Part shown: positions 55,958 to 64,000 of the stretch, one piece after another
How the letters are laid out: every line of letters starts with the position of its first letter
Numbering within the stretch: the first letter of the stretch is position 1
Assembly: GCA_947476285.1 (NCBI GenBank)
Contig: CANJPU010000018.1
Location: 1-64,000, forward strand
Source of the DNA: Comamonadaceae bacterium
Lineage (GTDB): Bacteria > Pseudomonadota > Gammaproteobacteria > Burkholderiales > Burkholderiaceae_C
DNA: 64,000 bases
Direction of reading: 5' to 3'
Notes under the pieces: generated by a model
The model's input: only the letters and a program-made list of their open reading frames with translations
Told to the model about the DNA's origin: nothing
Databases searched by the model: none
Made by a program: the position numbers and the translations under genes

Positions 55958-56824
55958 TCAAGCGGACATGCGCTGTGGCAGCCCCTGCCCGAAGGGGTAG
56001 ACCGCGCATCCAGAACGCTGCGATATGACACTGGCTGAGCGGTGCAGCTCGGCTGCCAGCGCGGCGTCTTGCTCGGGCGCAATGACATGCGATGGAAACA
56101 CCAGGCTGAGTGCCCCCAGCAGGGTTCTTCCTGGCCCGAACAAGGGGACCGACACGGTGCCCAGACCGCGATTGGCTTCATTGCGCTGCGCTGCGAATCC
56201 GGTGACCCGGGCATTGGCGATGATCTGGCGGATTTTGGTCTTGTCCAGAATGGTGTGCTCGGTCAATGGCCGAATGGCTTGCGCCATGATGCGCTTGGCA
56301 TCCTTGTCGGCCAGAAAGGCCAGCATCACCCGCCCCGCTGTGGTGGACTGCGCGGCCAGCCAGGTGCCAGCGCGCCATCCGCTGTTGACGAACCACGGCC
56401 CTTCCAGCCCCAGCATGTAGAGCACCCGGTCGCCATCCATGGTGCTCAGGCGGGCGCTGTGGCCGGTTCGGGCGACCAGGTCGTGCATTACCGGAAAGGC
56501 CATGCTGCACAGGCTGTCTTGCATCAGAAAGCGCGAGCCCAGCACATAGGCGCGCGGACCAACCGAATAACGTCGCGACTCACCGTCTTGCACAAGAATG
56601 CCGCTTTGCGCGAACGCTGACAGCGCCTTTGACACAGTAGCCTTGGACAGGCCGGACAAGGCTGTGAGCTCTCCCACACTCAGATCGCGGTGCGTGCCAG
56701 CCACGAAATGATCCAGAAGCTTGAGTGATGCGCGAAGCGACTTCATGGTGGCGCCGCCGTCTTCGGCTGCGCGTGCAGGGAGTTTTTTCACCGTCGCAGC
56801 GTTCGATGCGGGTTCTTTCTTCAT
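55958..56824 (-). CDS. IclR-family transcriptional regulator
   Basis: A 288-residue regulator. The winged helix-turn-helix is at about 25-85: MKSLRASLKLLDHFVAGTHR, LSVGELTALSGLSKATVSKA and QSGILVQDGESRRYSVGPRA. The effector domain runs through LVARTGHSARLSTMDGDRVL, AAQSTTAGRVMLAFLADKDA and GFAAQRNEANRGLGTVSVPL, as in IclR/PcaR proteins, ending AAELHRSASVISQRSG. It is the last gene of the minus-strand operon; the half-site cluster at 62638-62663 is its likely target. Ligand unknown. Confidence 0.92.
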   Translation of the reverse strand: MKKEPASNAATVKKLPARAAEDGGATMKSLRASLKLLDHFVAGTHRDLSVGELTALSGLSKATVSKALSAFAQSGILVQDGESRRYSVGPRAYVLGSRFLMQDSLCSMAFPVMHDLVARTGHSARLSTMDGDRVLYMLGLEGPWFVNSGWRAGTWLAAQSTTAGRVMLAFLADKDAKRIMAQAIRPLTEHTILDKTKIRQIIANARVTGFAAQRNEANRGLGTVSVPLFGPGRTLLGALSLVFPSHVIAPEQDAALAAELHRSASVISQRSGCAVYPFGQGLPQRMSA

Positions 56825-56846
56825 GGGTGCATGAATTATTGCAGCA

Positions 56847-56866
56847 GGTTCGTTCAGTCACGAACC
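56847..56866. repeat. Inverted repeat between iclR and the thiolase-like gene
   Basis: GGTTCGT and ACGAACC form 7-bp arms around a 6-base loop that includes the thiolase stop codon. It lies 23 bases upstream of the iclR start and could be an operator or a weak terminator. No T-run follows. Confidence 0.35.
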
Positions 56867-58065
56867 ACCAGCATGCAGCCCACGAAGGCCGCCGCGCCGT
56901 TGGCCACCACTGCCACCTTGGGATCGCGAGTCACTTGCCGCTCCCCACCCCGACCCCAGAGCTGGGTGCAGGCCTCATGCAGATGACCCAGGCCGTGCCA
57001 GCGTCCGCCGGACAACTGGCCCCCGCCAGTGTTCAGCGGCAACTCACCTTCGCGGGCGATGCGGTGTCCACCCTCGATGAATGCACCAGCCTCGCCGCGC
57101 TTGCAAAAACCCAGACTCTCCAGCCAGTAAAGCGTATGAATGCTGAAACCGTCGTAGAGCTGGGCTACGTCGACATCTGAAGGCTTGAGCAGCGTGCGGT
57201 TCCACATCATCGCGGCGGCGTCCGATGATGCAGGTGCTTCGAAGCTTTCGGGCCGCATCCAGGTGTCGCGATGCCGCAAAGCAGAGCCGATAGCCTCCAG
57301 ACGGATCGGCGGGTTACGCATGTGGCGTGCCATGTCCTTGCGCGAGAGCACGAACGCAGTGCAGCCGTCGATGGGCACGTCGCAGTCGTAAAGGCGCAGG
57401 GGGTCGGCAATCATGCGCGAGCCCATGTAGTCGTCCAGCGTCATGGGCTTGCGATAAACCGCGTTCGGGTTGCCCTGTGCATTGCGTCTGGCATTGAGCG
57501 CAATCTGCGCCAATTGCTCAGGCCGGGTGCCGTAGCGGTCGAAGTGGTAGCGCGCATACATGGCGAACCAAGGCGTGGCCGAGTACGCGTTGAAAGGCAT
57601 CATCCACTGCCAGGTGCCGCCCACCCTGGGCGCGCCTGCGCCCTCGGAATGCGCATGCCGCGTGGCCCAGCCCTCTTTGCCGTGCTCCCAGGCGCTGGCT
57701 TCGCCGATGGTGCGAAACACCAGCACATGATCGGCAAAGCCCGCTGCAATGGCTGCAGCGGCGGCAAACACTGAGCCGAGTTGGCTGGGCGACTCGCGGT
57801 TGATGGCGCTGTGCCAGTTGACCTTCAGGTTCAGCGCCAGCATGGTGCTGGTGATGCCCACCGGCGCCAGGCCAGAGGTGTCGGGCAACTCGCCCGGAAA
57901 ACTGGCGATGCCATCGATGTCGCTTCGTTGCAGCCCTGCATCTGCAATGGCTTGCAGGCAGGCATCGACTGTCAACTCCAGTGTGCTGCTTTTGGAGGGC
58001 CGGCCAAATGCCGACTGACCAATGCCGGTGATGGCGACATTCTTCTCAAGAAAGCGCTCGCTCAT
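56854..58065 (-). CDS. Thiolase-like protein without nucleophilic Cys (second copy)
   Basis: A 403-residue thiolase-fold protein starting VAITGIGQSAFGRPS. At the nucleophile position it reads ESPSQLGSVF (91-100), without Cys. The carboxy half has VDVAQLYDGFSIHTLYWLES, where Tyr-Asp-x-Phe-Ser matches the first cluster, then LGFCKRGEAGAFIEGGHRIA and NTGGGQLSGGRWHGLGHLHE. It overlaps the DUF35 gene by 4 bases (58062-58065). Like the copy at 6389 it is a candidate Ltp2-type retro-aldolase rather than a beta-ketothiolase. Only moderate similarity between the two copies. Confidence 0.82.
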   Translation of the reverse strand: MSERFLEKNVAITGIGQSAFGRPSKSSTLELTVDACLQAIADAGLQRSDIDGIASFPGELPDTSGLAPVGITSTMLALNLKVNWHSAINRESPSQLGSVFAAAAAIAAGFADHVLVFRTIGEASAWEHGKEGWATRHAHSEGAGAPRVGGTWQWMMPFNAYSATPWFAMYARYHFDRYGTRPEQLAQIALNARRNAQGNPNAVYRKPMTLDDYMGSRMIADPLRLYDCDVPIDGCTAFVLSRKDMARHMRNPPIRLEAIGSALRHRDTWMRPESFEAPASSDAAAMMWNRTLLKPSDVDVAQLYDGFSIHTLYWLESLGFCKRGEAGAFIEGGHRIAREGELPLNTGGGQLSGGRWHGLGHLHEACTQLWGRGGERQVTRDPKVAVVANGAAAFVGCMLVVRD

Positions 58066-58475
58066 GATGGTCGCACCGGTGTGAACATAGGCAACCACAC
58101 GTCTTCATGTTGCTCAAAGCGCACTTGCACCGGCATGCCGATGCGCACATCGCCAGGCGCACAGTCAATGAGATTGGTCAGAACCCAGACCTCAGGTGCT
58201 TCTGCAATCGCCACCAGGGCGAGCACAAAGGGTACCGGCATGCCGGGCAACCAGGGGTGATGGTTGATGCTGAAAGTGACGACATTGCCCTGCCCGCACA
58301 CCGCAACCGGCGCCATGCCGCGGCCCATGCAGAAAGGGCAGATGGAGGAGGGTGGGTGGGTGTAGCGCTGGCAGTCGGGGCACTGCGAGATACGCAGTTC
58401 GCCCGCTTGCCCGCCGGTCCAGTAGTCCCTGTTTTCCTTGGAGAGCGCTGGCAATTGCCGCATGAATGTGGTCAT
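58062..58475 (-). CDS. DUF35 (OB-fold with zinc ribbon) protein
   Basis: A 137-residue partner protein. Zinc ribbon CPDC and CPFC within ISQCPDCQRYTHPPSSICPF (about 30-50), followed by an OB-fold (GNVVTFSINHHPWLPGMPVP, ALVAIAEAPEVWVLTNLIDC, GDVRIGMPVQVRFEQHEDVW). The start at ATG 58475 is preferred, with AGGA upstream; GTG at 58493 is longer and overlaps the synthetase gene. Its stop is tied to the thiolase-like gene start (ATGA). Confidence 0.88.
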   Translation of the reverse strand: MTTFMRQLPALSKENRDYWTGGQAGELRISQCPDCQRYTHPPSSICPFCMGRGMAPVAVCGQGNVVTFSINHHPWLPGMPVPFVLALVAIAEAPEVWVLTNLIDCAPGDVRIGMPVQVRFEQHEDVWLPMFTPVRPS

Positions 58476-58479
58476 CGTA

Positions 58480-60120
58480 CTAGTGTCCTGCACCCTGGGG
58501 CGCTTCTCGGTCCCACATCATGGAAGAGTTCTTCTCAGCCCAGTCGCGCAACTTGTATTTCTCGACCTTGTGGGTGGATGTGCGAGGCAGGTCTTGCGCC
58601 ATGCACATGAAGCGCGGCACCATGAAGTACGAGAGGTTACGACGGCAATGTGCGATGAGATCCTCGAAGCTCGCGCTCTGACCAGGCGCCAGCACCACCG
58701 TGGCGGCCACTTCGTCTTCCAGCATGTCCGAGCGCACCGAATAGACTGCGGCGTCTGCCACGGCCGGGTGAGAGAGCAAAGCCTTCTCGACTTCCCAGGC
58801 CGAGATGTTCTCGCCGCGCCGGCGGATCGAATCCTTCGTGCGGTCAAGAAACCACAGGTAACCGTCTTCATCCAGATAGCCGCGGTCGCCGGTGTGGAAC
58901 CAGCCGTTGCGCCGCGCGCGCAGTGAGGCCTCAGGCATTTTGTAGTATTCGTCCGATGCTTCCCAGGGGATGCTGGTGCGCAGCACGATCTCGCCGGGCT
59001 GGCCTGCAGGCATGTCGAAATCATCTTCGTCGACGATACGCAGCTCATAGCCGCGCCGCACCCTGCCACAGGAGCGAATCTTCTCGGGTGGATCGCTGAG
59101 GGTGCGCACTGTGGGCACGCCGAAATCCGACAGGCCGTAGCTGGCAATCAGCCGGGTGCCATAACGCGCCTCGAACTGCAGCGCGTATTCGGGCACGGTG
59201 GACCACTTCACCATGCGCAGGTGATTGTCCGCATCATCGGGCGCGGGTGCTTGGCCCCAAAGTATCGAGCCCATGGAGCCGAGCAGTCCGGTCGTGGTGG
59301 CGCGGCTCTCGCGCACTTCCTGCCAGAAACGAGAAGCCGAGAAGCGCCGGGTCAGCGCCACGCTGCCATCGCACATAAAACCGATCAGCGTAGAGCCGTG
59401 CATGCCGTTGGTGTGAAAGATCGGCAGACAGACATAGAAGGTGTCGGTGTGGTCGTAGCCGAAATCTTCCATGGAGGTCAGCGTCCACAGCCATGTGCGC
59501 GCATGGGTAAAGACCACGCCCTTGGATGGGCCTGTGGTGCCCGAGGTGTAGAGAATGGTGCAAGGGTCGCTGAACTTCACCTCGATCGCTGGATCGGTCG
59601 GTGCGCAATCCAGCAAGCTGGGGTAGTCGACCACTTCCTCACCAGCACCCTGATGTCTACAAGCGCCTTCGCTGGCCAATGACACCACCAACCGTAGCTG
59701 AGGAAATTCGTGGCGAATGTCTCGGTAGTGCGCCAGCAGCGCGTCCTCGGCCAGTAGCGCGACCGCATCGGATTGCGCCAGAAAATATCGAAGCAACTGG
59801 CCGCGGCTTGCGGTGTTCACAGGCACCGCCACCGCGCCAATCTTGCCCAGGGCAAAACACAGCAGCAAAAGCTCGGGGCTGTTGTCCATGAAAAGCGCGA
59901 CATGCTCGCCACGCCGGATGCCGCGCGCGAGCAGACCGTTGGCCAATCGGTTGCTCAGCAGATGGACTTCGCGGTAGCTAAACTTTCGCCCGTCGGGCAC
60001 ATGGTTCAGGTAGATCTTGTCGCCGTTCCTTTCTGCCTTGGCCCGCACCACCGCAGGAATGGTGAGATCACGTATCTCGTGGCCCAGTATCGTCGAGGGA
60101 ACTGCAAAAGGGTTGCTCAT
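58480..60120 (-). CDS. AMP-dependent acyl-CoA synthetase
   Basis: A 546-residue ANL-superfamily ligase. The AMP-binding P-loop CTILYTSGTTGPSKGVVFTH, then RLIASYGLSDFGVPTVRTL, NGWFHTGDRGYLDEDGYLWF, DRTKDSIRRRGENISAWEVE and the catalytic-lysine-type C-terminus (RTSTHKVEKYKLRDW) are all in place. It activates the cluster substrate to its CoA ester; the crotonobetaine/caiC-like look (RGENISAWEVE) fits but does not fix the substrate. Four bases upstream of the DUF35 gene in transcription order, so same operon. Confidence 0.92.
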   Translation of the reverse strand: MSNPFAVPSTILGHEIRDLTIPAVVRAKAERNGDKIYLNHVPDGRKFSYREVHLLSNRLANGLLARGIRRGEHVALFMDNSPELLLLCFALGKIGAVAVPVNTASRGQLLRYFLAQSDAVALLAEDALLAHYRDIRHEFPQLRLVVSLASEGACRHQGAGEEVVDYPSLLDCAPTDPAIEVKFSDPCTILYTSGTTGPSKGVVFTHARTWLWTLTSMEDFGYDHTDTFYVCLPIFHTNGMHGSTLIGFMCDGSVALTRRFSASRFWQEVRESRATTTGLLGSMGSILWGQAPAPDDADNHLRMVKWSTVPEYALQFEARYGTRLIASYGLSDFGVPTVRTLSDPPEKIRSCGRVRRGYELRIVDEDDFDMPAGQPGEIVLRTSIPWEASDEYYKMPEASLRARRNGWFHTGDRGYLDEDGYLWFLDRTKDSIRRRGENISAWEVEKALLSHPAVADAAVYSVRSDMLEDEVAATVVLAPGQSASFEDLIAHCRRNLSYFMVPRFMCMAQDLPRTSTHKVEKYKLRDWAEKNSSMMWDREAPQGAGH

Positions 60121-60147
60121 GTTGCCTTGCGCCGGGGCATCAAGCCA

Positions 60148-61470
60148 TCACCTCGCTCCGGCCGTGACCACGCCGGGGTTGAGCTGCTTGCGAACGTCTT
60201 CCGCCGTGACCGGGCGCCTGGGTCCCTGGGACGCTGCATCGCGGCCGCCCCGGCCTTGCATGGGCGTCAGGTCCACGCCGTCGGCACGCGCCTTGGCCCG
60301 CAGCGCGCCTACGGTGCAGTCCTTTCGGTCCAGTACCTTGAAGGGGTCATAGTTAAAGAACTTCATTGCGTTCAGATGGGTGATCTGGTCCAACTCGTCA
60401 TCAGGCAGGGTCTGGAACGTGGGCCACATCGCTTCGGGCGACTCGGGCCAGGTCGAGTCGGAATGCGGGTAGTCGCATTCCCAGGTGATCATTTCCACCC
60501 CCAGTGTGTGGCGGTTGGCCAGGCCATACTGATCGGCGATAAAGCAACTGAGCATGTGGCGGCGAATCAGATCGCTTGGCTTGAGGCCGCCGAAGTCTTG
60601 GTTGGTCCATTGGTGATGATGCTCATACACGAAGTCGGCGCGCTCCATGAGAAACGGCAGCCAGCCCACGCCGGCTTCTGACAATGCAATCTTCAGAGTC
60701 GGGAAGCTGCGCAAAATTGGCGAGTAGACCAGATCGGTCACGCAGTCGGCCATGCCCAGGGCCATGGTGGTAATGCCCGTGTCGATTGGGCTGTCCGACG
60801 ACTGGAAGCGCATGCCGCCACCCGCACCGAAATGAATGGCCACGACGATGTTCTCATCGCAGCAGGCCTTCCACATGGGGTCCCAGGCACCGGAGTGGAA
60901 GCTGGGCAGCCCCAGGGCTGAGGGGTTCTGCGAGAACGTGATGGCTTTGAATCCCATGCGCGCCACCCGCCGCACTTCATTGGCACAAAGCTGCGCATCC
61001 CACGCGGGCACGGTGGCCAGCGGAATGAAGCGGCCAGGATAGGTATTGCACCAGTCGTGGTAATGCCAGTCGTTGTAGGCCTCGATCATGATGCGTGCGA
61101 GGTTCTTGTCCTTGGCCTCCAGCCACACTTCACCCGCAACTTTGGTGAATGTGGGAAAGCAAAGCGAGCCCAATGTGCCATTGGCGTTCATGTCGCCCAC
61201 GCGGGCATGGATGTCGTAGCAGCCACGGCGCAACTGGGCATAAGCGGTGGGCTCCATGCCGTATTCCTCCCGCCGGCGGCCGGCCACTGCGTTCAGACCG
61301 AAGCGGGTGGGCAGCACTTCATCCTCAAAGCTCCAGCACTGCTCGCCCTTGGCTATCACTACTTTGGGCGCCTTGTCGCGCAGCGCGGCGGGCGCATGGC
61401 GCTCGAACATGTCCGGTGGCTCGATGATGTGGTCATCGACGCTGATCATGATCATGTCATCCATCTTCAT
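60148..61470 (-). CDS. Amidohydrolase-2 family metal-dependent hydrolase or decarboxylase
   Basis: A 440-residue TIM-barrel protein: ISVDDHIIEPPDMFERHAPA with a D-x-H opening, ASQAWL-type metal region LGSLCFPTFTKVAGEVWLEA, VAIHFGAGGGMRFQSSDSPI, and TLGVEMITWECDYPHSDSTW with the His and Asp ligands (ECDYPHSD). This is the ACMSD/gamma-resorcylate decarboxylase group, whose members cleave or decarboxylate ring-derived acids. Which reaction occurs here is unknown. It lies between the acyl-CoA synthetase and Bug genes in the same operon. Confidence 0.88.
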   Translation of the reverse strand: MKMDDMIMISVDDHIIEPPDMFERHAPAALRDKAPKVVIAKGEQCWSFEDEVLPTRFGLNAVAGRRREEYGMEPTAYAQLRRGCYDIHARVGDMNANGTLGSLCFPTFTKVAGEVWLEAKDKNLARIMIEAYNDWHYHDWCNTYPGRFIPLATVPAWDAQLCANEVRRVARMGFKAITFSQNPSALGLPSFHSGAWDPMWKACCDENIVVAIHFGAGGGMRFQSSDSPIDTGITTMALGMADCVTDLVYSPILRSFPTLKIALSEAGVGWLPFLMERADFVYEHHHQWTNQDFGGLKPSDLIRRHMLSCFIADQYGLANRHTLGVEMITWECDYPHSDSTWPESPEAMWPTFQTLPDDELDQITHLNAMKFFNYDPFKVLDRKDCTVGALRAKARADGVDLTPMQGRGGRDAASQGPRRPVTAEDVRKQLNPGVVTAGAR

Positions 61471-61510
61471 TTCGGATTCCTTGGTGGCGTTTGAGAATGT
61501 AGGCTCGGAA

Positions 61511-62500
61511 TCAATCGAGCCGGATGCCGTTTTCCTTGATGACCGCGCCGAACACGCGGTATTCGTCTGCTACCGTTTTCTCCAGCTCGGCCGCGGTGCT
61601 GCCCACGACCTTGAGCGTCAGGCCTTCAACAGTCTTCCTGACTTCAGGCAACTGCATCGCCGCGGCGAACTCGCGCTCGAGCTTTTCAATGCGATCGCGT
61701 GGTGTGCCGCGCGGCGCGAACAGACCGAACCAGCCTTTCATCTCGAAGCCAGGATAGGTCTCCGCGATGGTGGGCACATTGGGCAGCTTGGCTGAACGAG
61801 ACAAACTGGTGACGCCGATGGCCTTGATTCGGCCCGACTCGATCATGGGCAGCACGGTGGCCAGATCGAACGCGCCCAGGCTGACCTCGCCACCGGTGAG
61901 TGCCAGCAGCGTGGGCGCGCCTCCCTTGTAGGGAATTTTGAGATAAGAGGTGTTGGTTGCCTTGGAGAACAAGGCCATCATCACGCTGGCACCGCCGGCT
62001 GTGATGCCCACTGGAATCGAGCCGGGCTTGCTGGTGGCCAGGTCGACCAGCTCTTTGGTGGTGTTGGCCGGCAGGGCGGCATTGGCCACCAGCACCATGT
62101 CGTACGCGGCCAGCAGGCTGATCGGCTGCAGGTCGCGCGCCGGGTCAAAGGGCAGGTTGGTCATGAAGGGCAGGAAGGTGACTGAGCTACTGGGCGTGAA
62201 TGCCAGCGTGTAGCCATCGGGCGCGGCCCGCGCCACCGCGCCCAGGCCCACCGCGCCGCCAGAGCCCGGTCGGTTTTCCACGACCACTTGTTGGCCTATG
62301 CGCTTGGACACGATGGTGGCAAGCAGCCGAGCGGTGTTGTCAGTGGCACCACCCGGAGAGACTGGCACCACCAGCGTGATCGTCTTCTCGGGGAAGCCCT
62401 GGGCATGCGCGAACAGCGCTGCCGATGCCAGCACGCAGCCCATGATCAGCCGGTGGCCTGTGCTGCGCATCGGCTCGTGCATGTGGACTTGTCTGGTCAT
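61511..62500 (-). CDS. Bug-family (TctC) periplasmic receptor
   Basis: A 329-residue protein with a signal ending SAALFAHAQ. Bug marks: FPEKTITLVVPVSPGGATDN, QQVVVENRPGSGGAVGLGAV, AAPDGYTLAFTPSSSVTFLP, YLKIPYKGGAPTLLALTGGE and VPTIAETYPGFEMKG. It is probably the uptake receptor for the compound broken down by this cluster. GGAG precedes the ATG at 62500 by about 9 bases; the IclR-type half-sites at 62638-62663 lie upstream. First gene of the minus-strand operon. Third Bug protein of the window. Confidence 0.9.
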   Translation of the reverse strand: MTRQVHMHEPMRSTGHRLIMGCVLASAALFAHAQGFPEKTITLVVPVSPGGATDNTARLLATIVSKRIGQQVVVENRPGSGGAVGLGAVARAAPDGYTLAFTPSSSVTFLPFMTNLPFDPARDLQPISLLAAYDMVLVANAALPANTTKELVDLATSKPGSIPVGITAGGASVMMALFSKATNTSYLKIPYKGGAPTLLALTGGEVSLGAFDLATVLPMIESGRIKAIGVTSLSRSAKLPNVPTIAETYPGFEMKGWFGLFAPRGTPRDRIEKLEREFAAAMQLPEVRKTVEGLTLKVVGSTAAELEKTVADEYRVFGAVIKENGIRLD

Positions 62501-62637
62501 GGTGTGTGCTCCTGGTCGAGGGTTGTGCATGAGTTTGGTGGCCTCTCAGGCTCTGGTGGCGGTGCCTGCGCACTTGCAGGACAGCACGCGCTCCCGAGTA
62601 TGAGAAGAGGCTCAATATACGCGAGAAATTCAATCGT

Positions 62638-62663
62638 AGAAATAGCGTTTCTAATACAGAAAC
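62638..62663. promoter_or_regulatory. IclR-type operator: three phased half-sites
   Basis: AGAAA (62638-62642), TTTCT (62648-62652) and AGAAA (62658-62662) recur at exactly 10-base spacing, making two overlapping dyads; the right one is GTTTCTAATACAGAAAC (62647-62663). A further AGAAA lies at 62624. IclR-family sites are commonly of this GTTTC/GAAAC kind. The block lies in the 232-base gap between the divergent Bug and enoyl-CoA hydratase genes. Confidence 0.65.
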
Positions 62664-62732
62664 GACGGTTTGCGTTCGGTTCACTCGTTTATGATGGAGC
62701 GCACCCTCAAGCACAGGAGACACAGACACACC

Positions 62733-63548
62733 ATGTCCACATTCCGAGCACTGACCGTTGAGCGACAGGGGCCTGTGGCCACCGTTCGCATGAAGCCCCT
62801 TCGGGTGTCCTTCAATCTGCAGCCCTACGCCGAGATCCATGAGGAGATGGGGCTTGCGATGTCGCAGCTTCGCATCGACGACGACATCCGCATCGTGATC
62901 CTCACCGGCGAGGTCGATGGCGAATTCATGGTGCCACCCCCCACCAGCGAATACCGCTCAGGCGACAAGCAATCGGGCCGCCTGGGCGATCCACGTGCGG
63001 AATGGGGCCGCTTTCACGGCATCATCCGCGCGCATCAGGCGGTGGCCGAGATGGAAAAGCCTGTCATCGCCAAAGTCAATGGCGACGCAATGGGTTTCGG
63101 CCAGAGCCTCTTATTCAACTGCGACTTCGTCATTGCGCGAGACGATGCCAAGGTCTGCGACATGCACTTGTCGCTGGGCGAAGCGCGCACCAGCGCGGGC
63201 GGCGAGCCCGTGGGGCCGGCCTACAGCCTGATGCCCGGCGATGGCGCACTGTCCTTCGTCACCTTGTTCATGACGCCCACGATGGCCAAGGAATACATCA
63301 TGCTCGGCACTGAAATTTCCACGGTGGAGCTGGCGCGCCTGAAGATGATCAACCAGGCCGTGCCCATGGCCGATCTGGACCGCGCGGTGGATGAATTGGT
63401 TCACAAGCTGCTTGCGCGCTCGCGCGAGGTGCTGGCTTATACCAAGAGGGTCTTGAACCGCCGGGTGGTAGACAACCTCAACTCCACCCTGGACCCCGCG
63501 GTGGCATACCAATTGTTCAACTTCCGTCAACAACTGGCTGGCTCTTGA
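62733..63548 (+). CDS. Enoyl-CoA hydratase/isomerase family protein
   Basis: A 271-residue crotonase-fold protein. RIVILTGEVDGEFMVPPPTS lies in the first substrate region, KPVIAKVNGDAMGFGQSLLF holds the oxyanion-hole Gly-Phe-Gly, and CDFVIARDDAKVCDMHLSLG leads to the second. The usual catalytic glutamates of enoyl-CoA hydratases are not obvious at their standard places, so it could be a hydrolase, isomerase or decarboxylase in the family. A TATGAT element at 62690-62695 may be the -10 of its promoter. Divergent from the Bug-led operon. Confidence 0.85.
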   Translation: MSTFRALTVERQGPVATVRMKPLRVSFNLQPYAEIHEEMGLAMSQLRIDDDIRIVILTGEVDGEFMVPPPTSEYRSGDKQSGRLGDPRAEWGRFHGIIRAHQAVAEMEKPVIAKVNGDAMGFGQSLLFNCDFVIARDDAKVCDMHLSLGEARTSAGGEPVGPAYSLMPGDGALSFVTLFMTPTMAKEYIMLGTEISTVELARLKMINQAVPMADLDRAVDELVHKLLARSREVLAYTKRVLNRRVVDNLNSTLDPAVAYQLFNFRQQLAGS

Positions 63549-63655
63549 GGGCGCGGCATCCGCCGCACCATCGGTGTTGATGCGGATGCCGCTGCGCGGC
63601 CAAGCCGTGCAGAATGGGCTGATTGCTGCGACCGACGCAGAAAAAGGATTGTCAA

Positions 63656-64000
63656 TTGACCTCATTGCCCTTCTTCACCGAGGAACACGAGATGTTCCGC
63701 GACACGGTCAATCGCTTCGTGGAGGAGCATTGCTCGCGCGAATACATACGCGATATGGACATCAAGCGCGAGTACCCCTACAAGGCCTACCAGGCCATGG
63801 TGGAACAAGGCTGGTTCGGCCTGTGCGTGCCCGAGGAACACGGCGGCATGGGCGCCGATGTGATCTACCGCGCCATCTTGCAGGAAGGACTGGCCCGCTA
63901 CGCATTCGACATGGGCGCGGTCTATGGCCTGACTTGCTGGGGGATCGACACCCTGGTGCGCTTTGGCACGCAGGCGCAGCGCGAGAAATACATCCCCCCG
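63656..64000 (+). CDS. Acyl-CoA dehydrogenase, N-terminal part (runs off the window)
   Basis: The first 115 residues of an acyl-CoA dehydrogenase: PFFTEEHEMFRDTVNRFVEE, VEQGWFGLCVPEEHGGMGAD, YRAILQEGLARYAFDMGAVY and DTLVRFGTQAQREKYIPP, the usual all-alpha N-terminal domain. TTG start at 63656 with AGGA 9 bases before. The substrate pocket and FAD-binding parts are beyond 64000. It follows the crotonase-family gene by 107 bases and continues the same operon. Confidence 0.85.
   Translation, partial: MTSLPFFTEEHEMFRDTVNRFVEEHCSREYIRDMDIKREYPYKAYQAMVEQGWFGLCVPEEHGGMGADVIYRAILQEGLARYAFDMGAVYGLTCWGIDTLVRFGTQAQREKYIPP

Overview
The window reads as a high-GC betaproteobacterial chromosome of the order Burkholderiales, most like the Comamonadaceae. 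The clues are the core gene order rluD-scpB-rluB-ndk-rlmN-pilW-rodZ-ispG-hisS-yfgM-bamB-der-hfq-hflX-hflK-hflC-DUF2065-hisZ-purA, several Bug-family periplasmic receptors, and CoA-linked catabolic clusters. No rRNA, tRNA, CRISPR array or phage structural gene was recognised.

Layout. 1-3738: the tail of an ISNCY-type transposase, then what looks like a remnant integron gene-cassette array. It has four attC-like sites and four genes in one direction: aquaporin, solute-binding lipoprotein, DUF4188 protein and secreted esterase. No integrase lies inside the window. 3938-12370: a catabolic cluster. TetR and CaiB-type CoA-transferase genes face a six-gene operon of DUF35 protein, cysteine-less thiolase-like protein, Bug receptor, PRISE-like reductase, second Bug receptor and KstD-like flavoprotein. 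Its downstream end (12442-13080) is broken into pieces of an SDR, an Asp/Glu racemase-type enzyme, possibly a thiolase, and an IS3-type transposase. 13210-15594: small accessory genes (TerC, SnoaL-like lipoprotein, VOC, DM13).

15696-37801 is housekeeping, almost all on the + strand and tightly packed: ribosome modification, chromosome segregation, envelope biogenesis (PilW, RodZ, BamB, YfgM), isoprenoid, histidine and purine synthesis, Hfq and HflXKC. 37892-48001 holds mnmH, a divergent arylesterase/ABC-ATPase pair with overlapping start codons, rlmB, a split chromate transporter, and a beta-oxidation operon (thiolase, FadB-like, SDR) divergent from an acyl-CoA dehydrogenase.

48046-55941 is mixed: a CHRD lipoprotein, an orphan HigA-type antitoxin, an unrecognised proline-rich protein, a YgiQ radical-SAM protein, a complete RelE/HigA-type toxin-antitoxin pair whose promoter predicts a leaderless mRNA, and an acyltransferase fused to a second, apparently exported domain.

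55958-64000 is a second CoA-linked catabolic cluster under a putative IclR regulator: thiolase-like protein, DUF35 protein, acyl-CoA synthetase, amidohydrolase and Bug receptor on the - strand, facing an enoyl-CoA hydratase and an acyl-CoA dehydrogenase cut by the window edge. Between the two arms lie AGAAA/TTTCT half-sites of IclR type. Each catabolic cluster pairs a DUF35 protein with a thiolase-like protein lacking the nucleophilic cysteine. That combination recalls the retro-aldolases of steroid side-chain breakdown, so both clusters may cleave branched or cyclic acyl-CoA substrates by aldol rather than Claisen chemistry.
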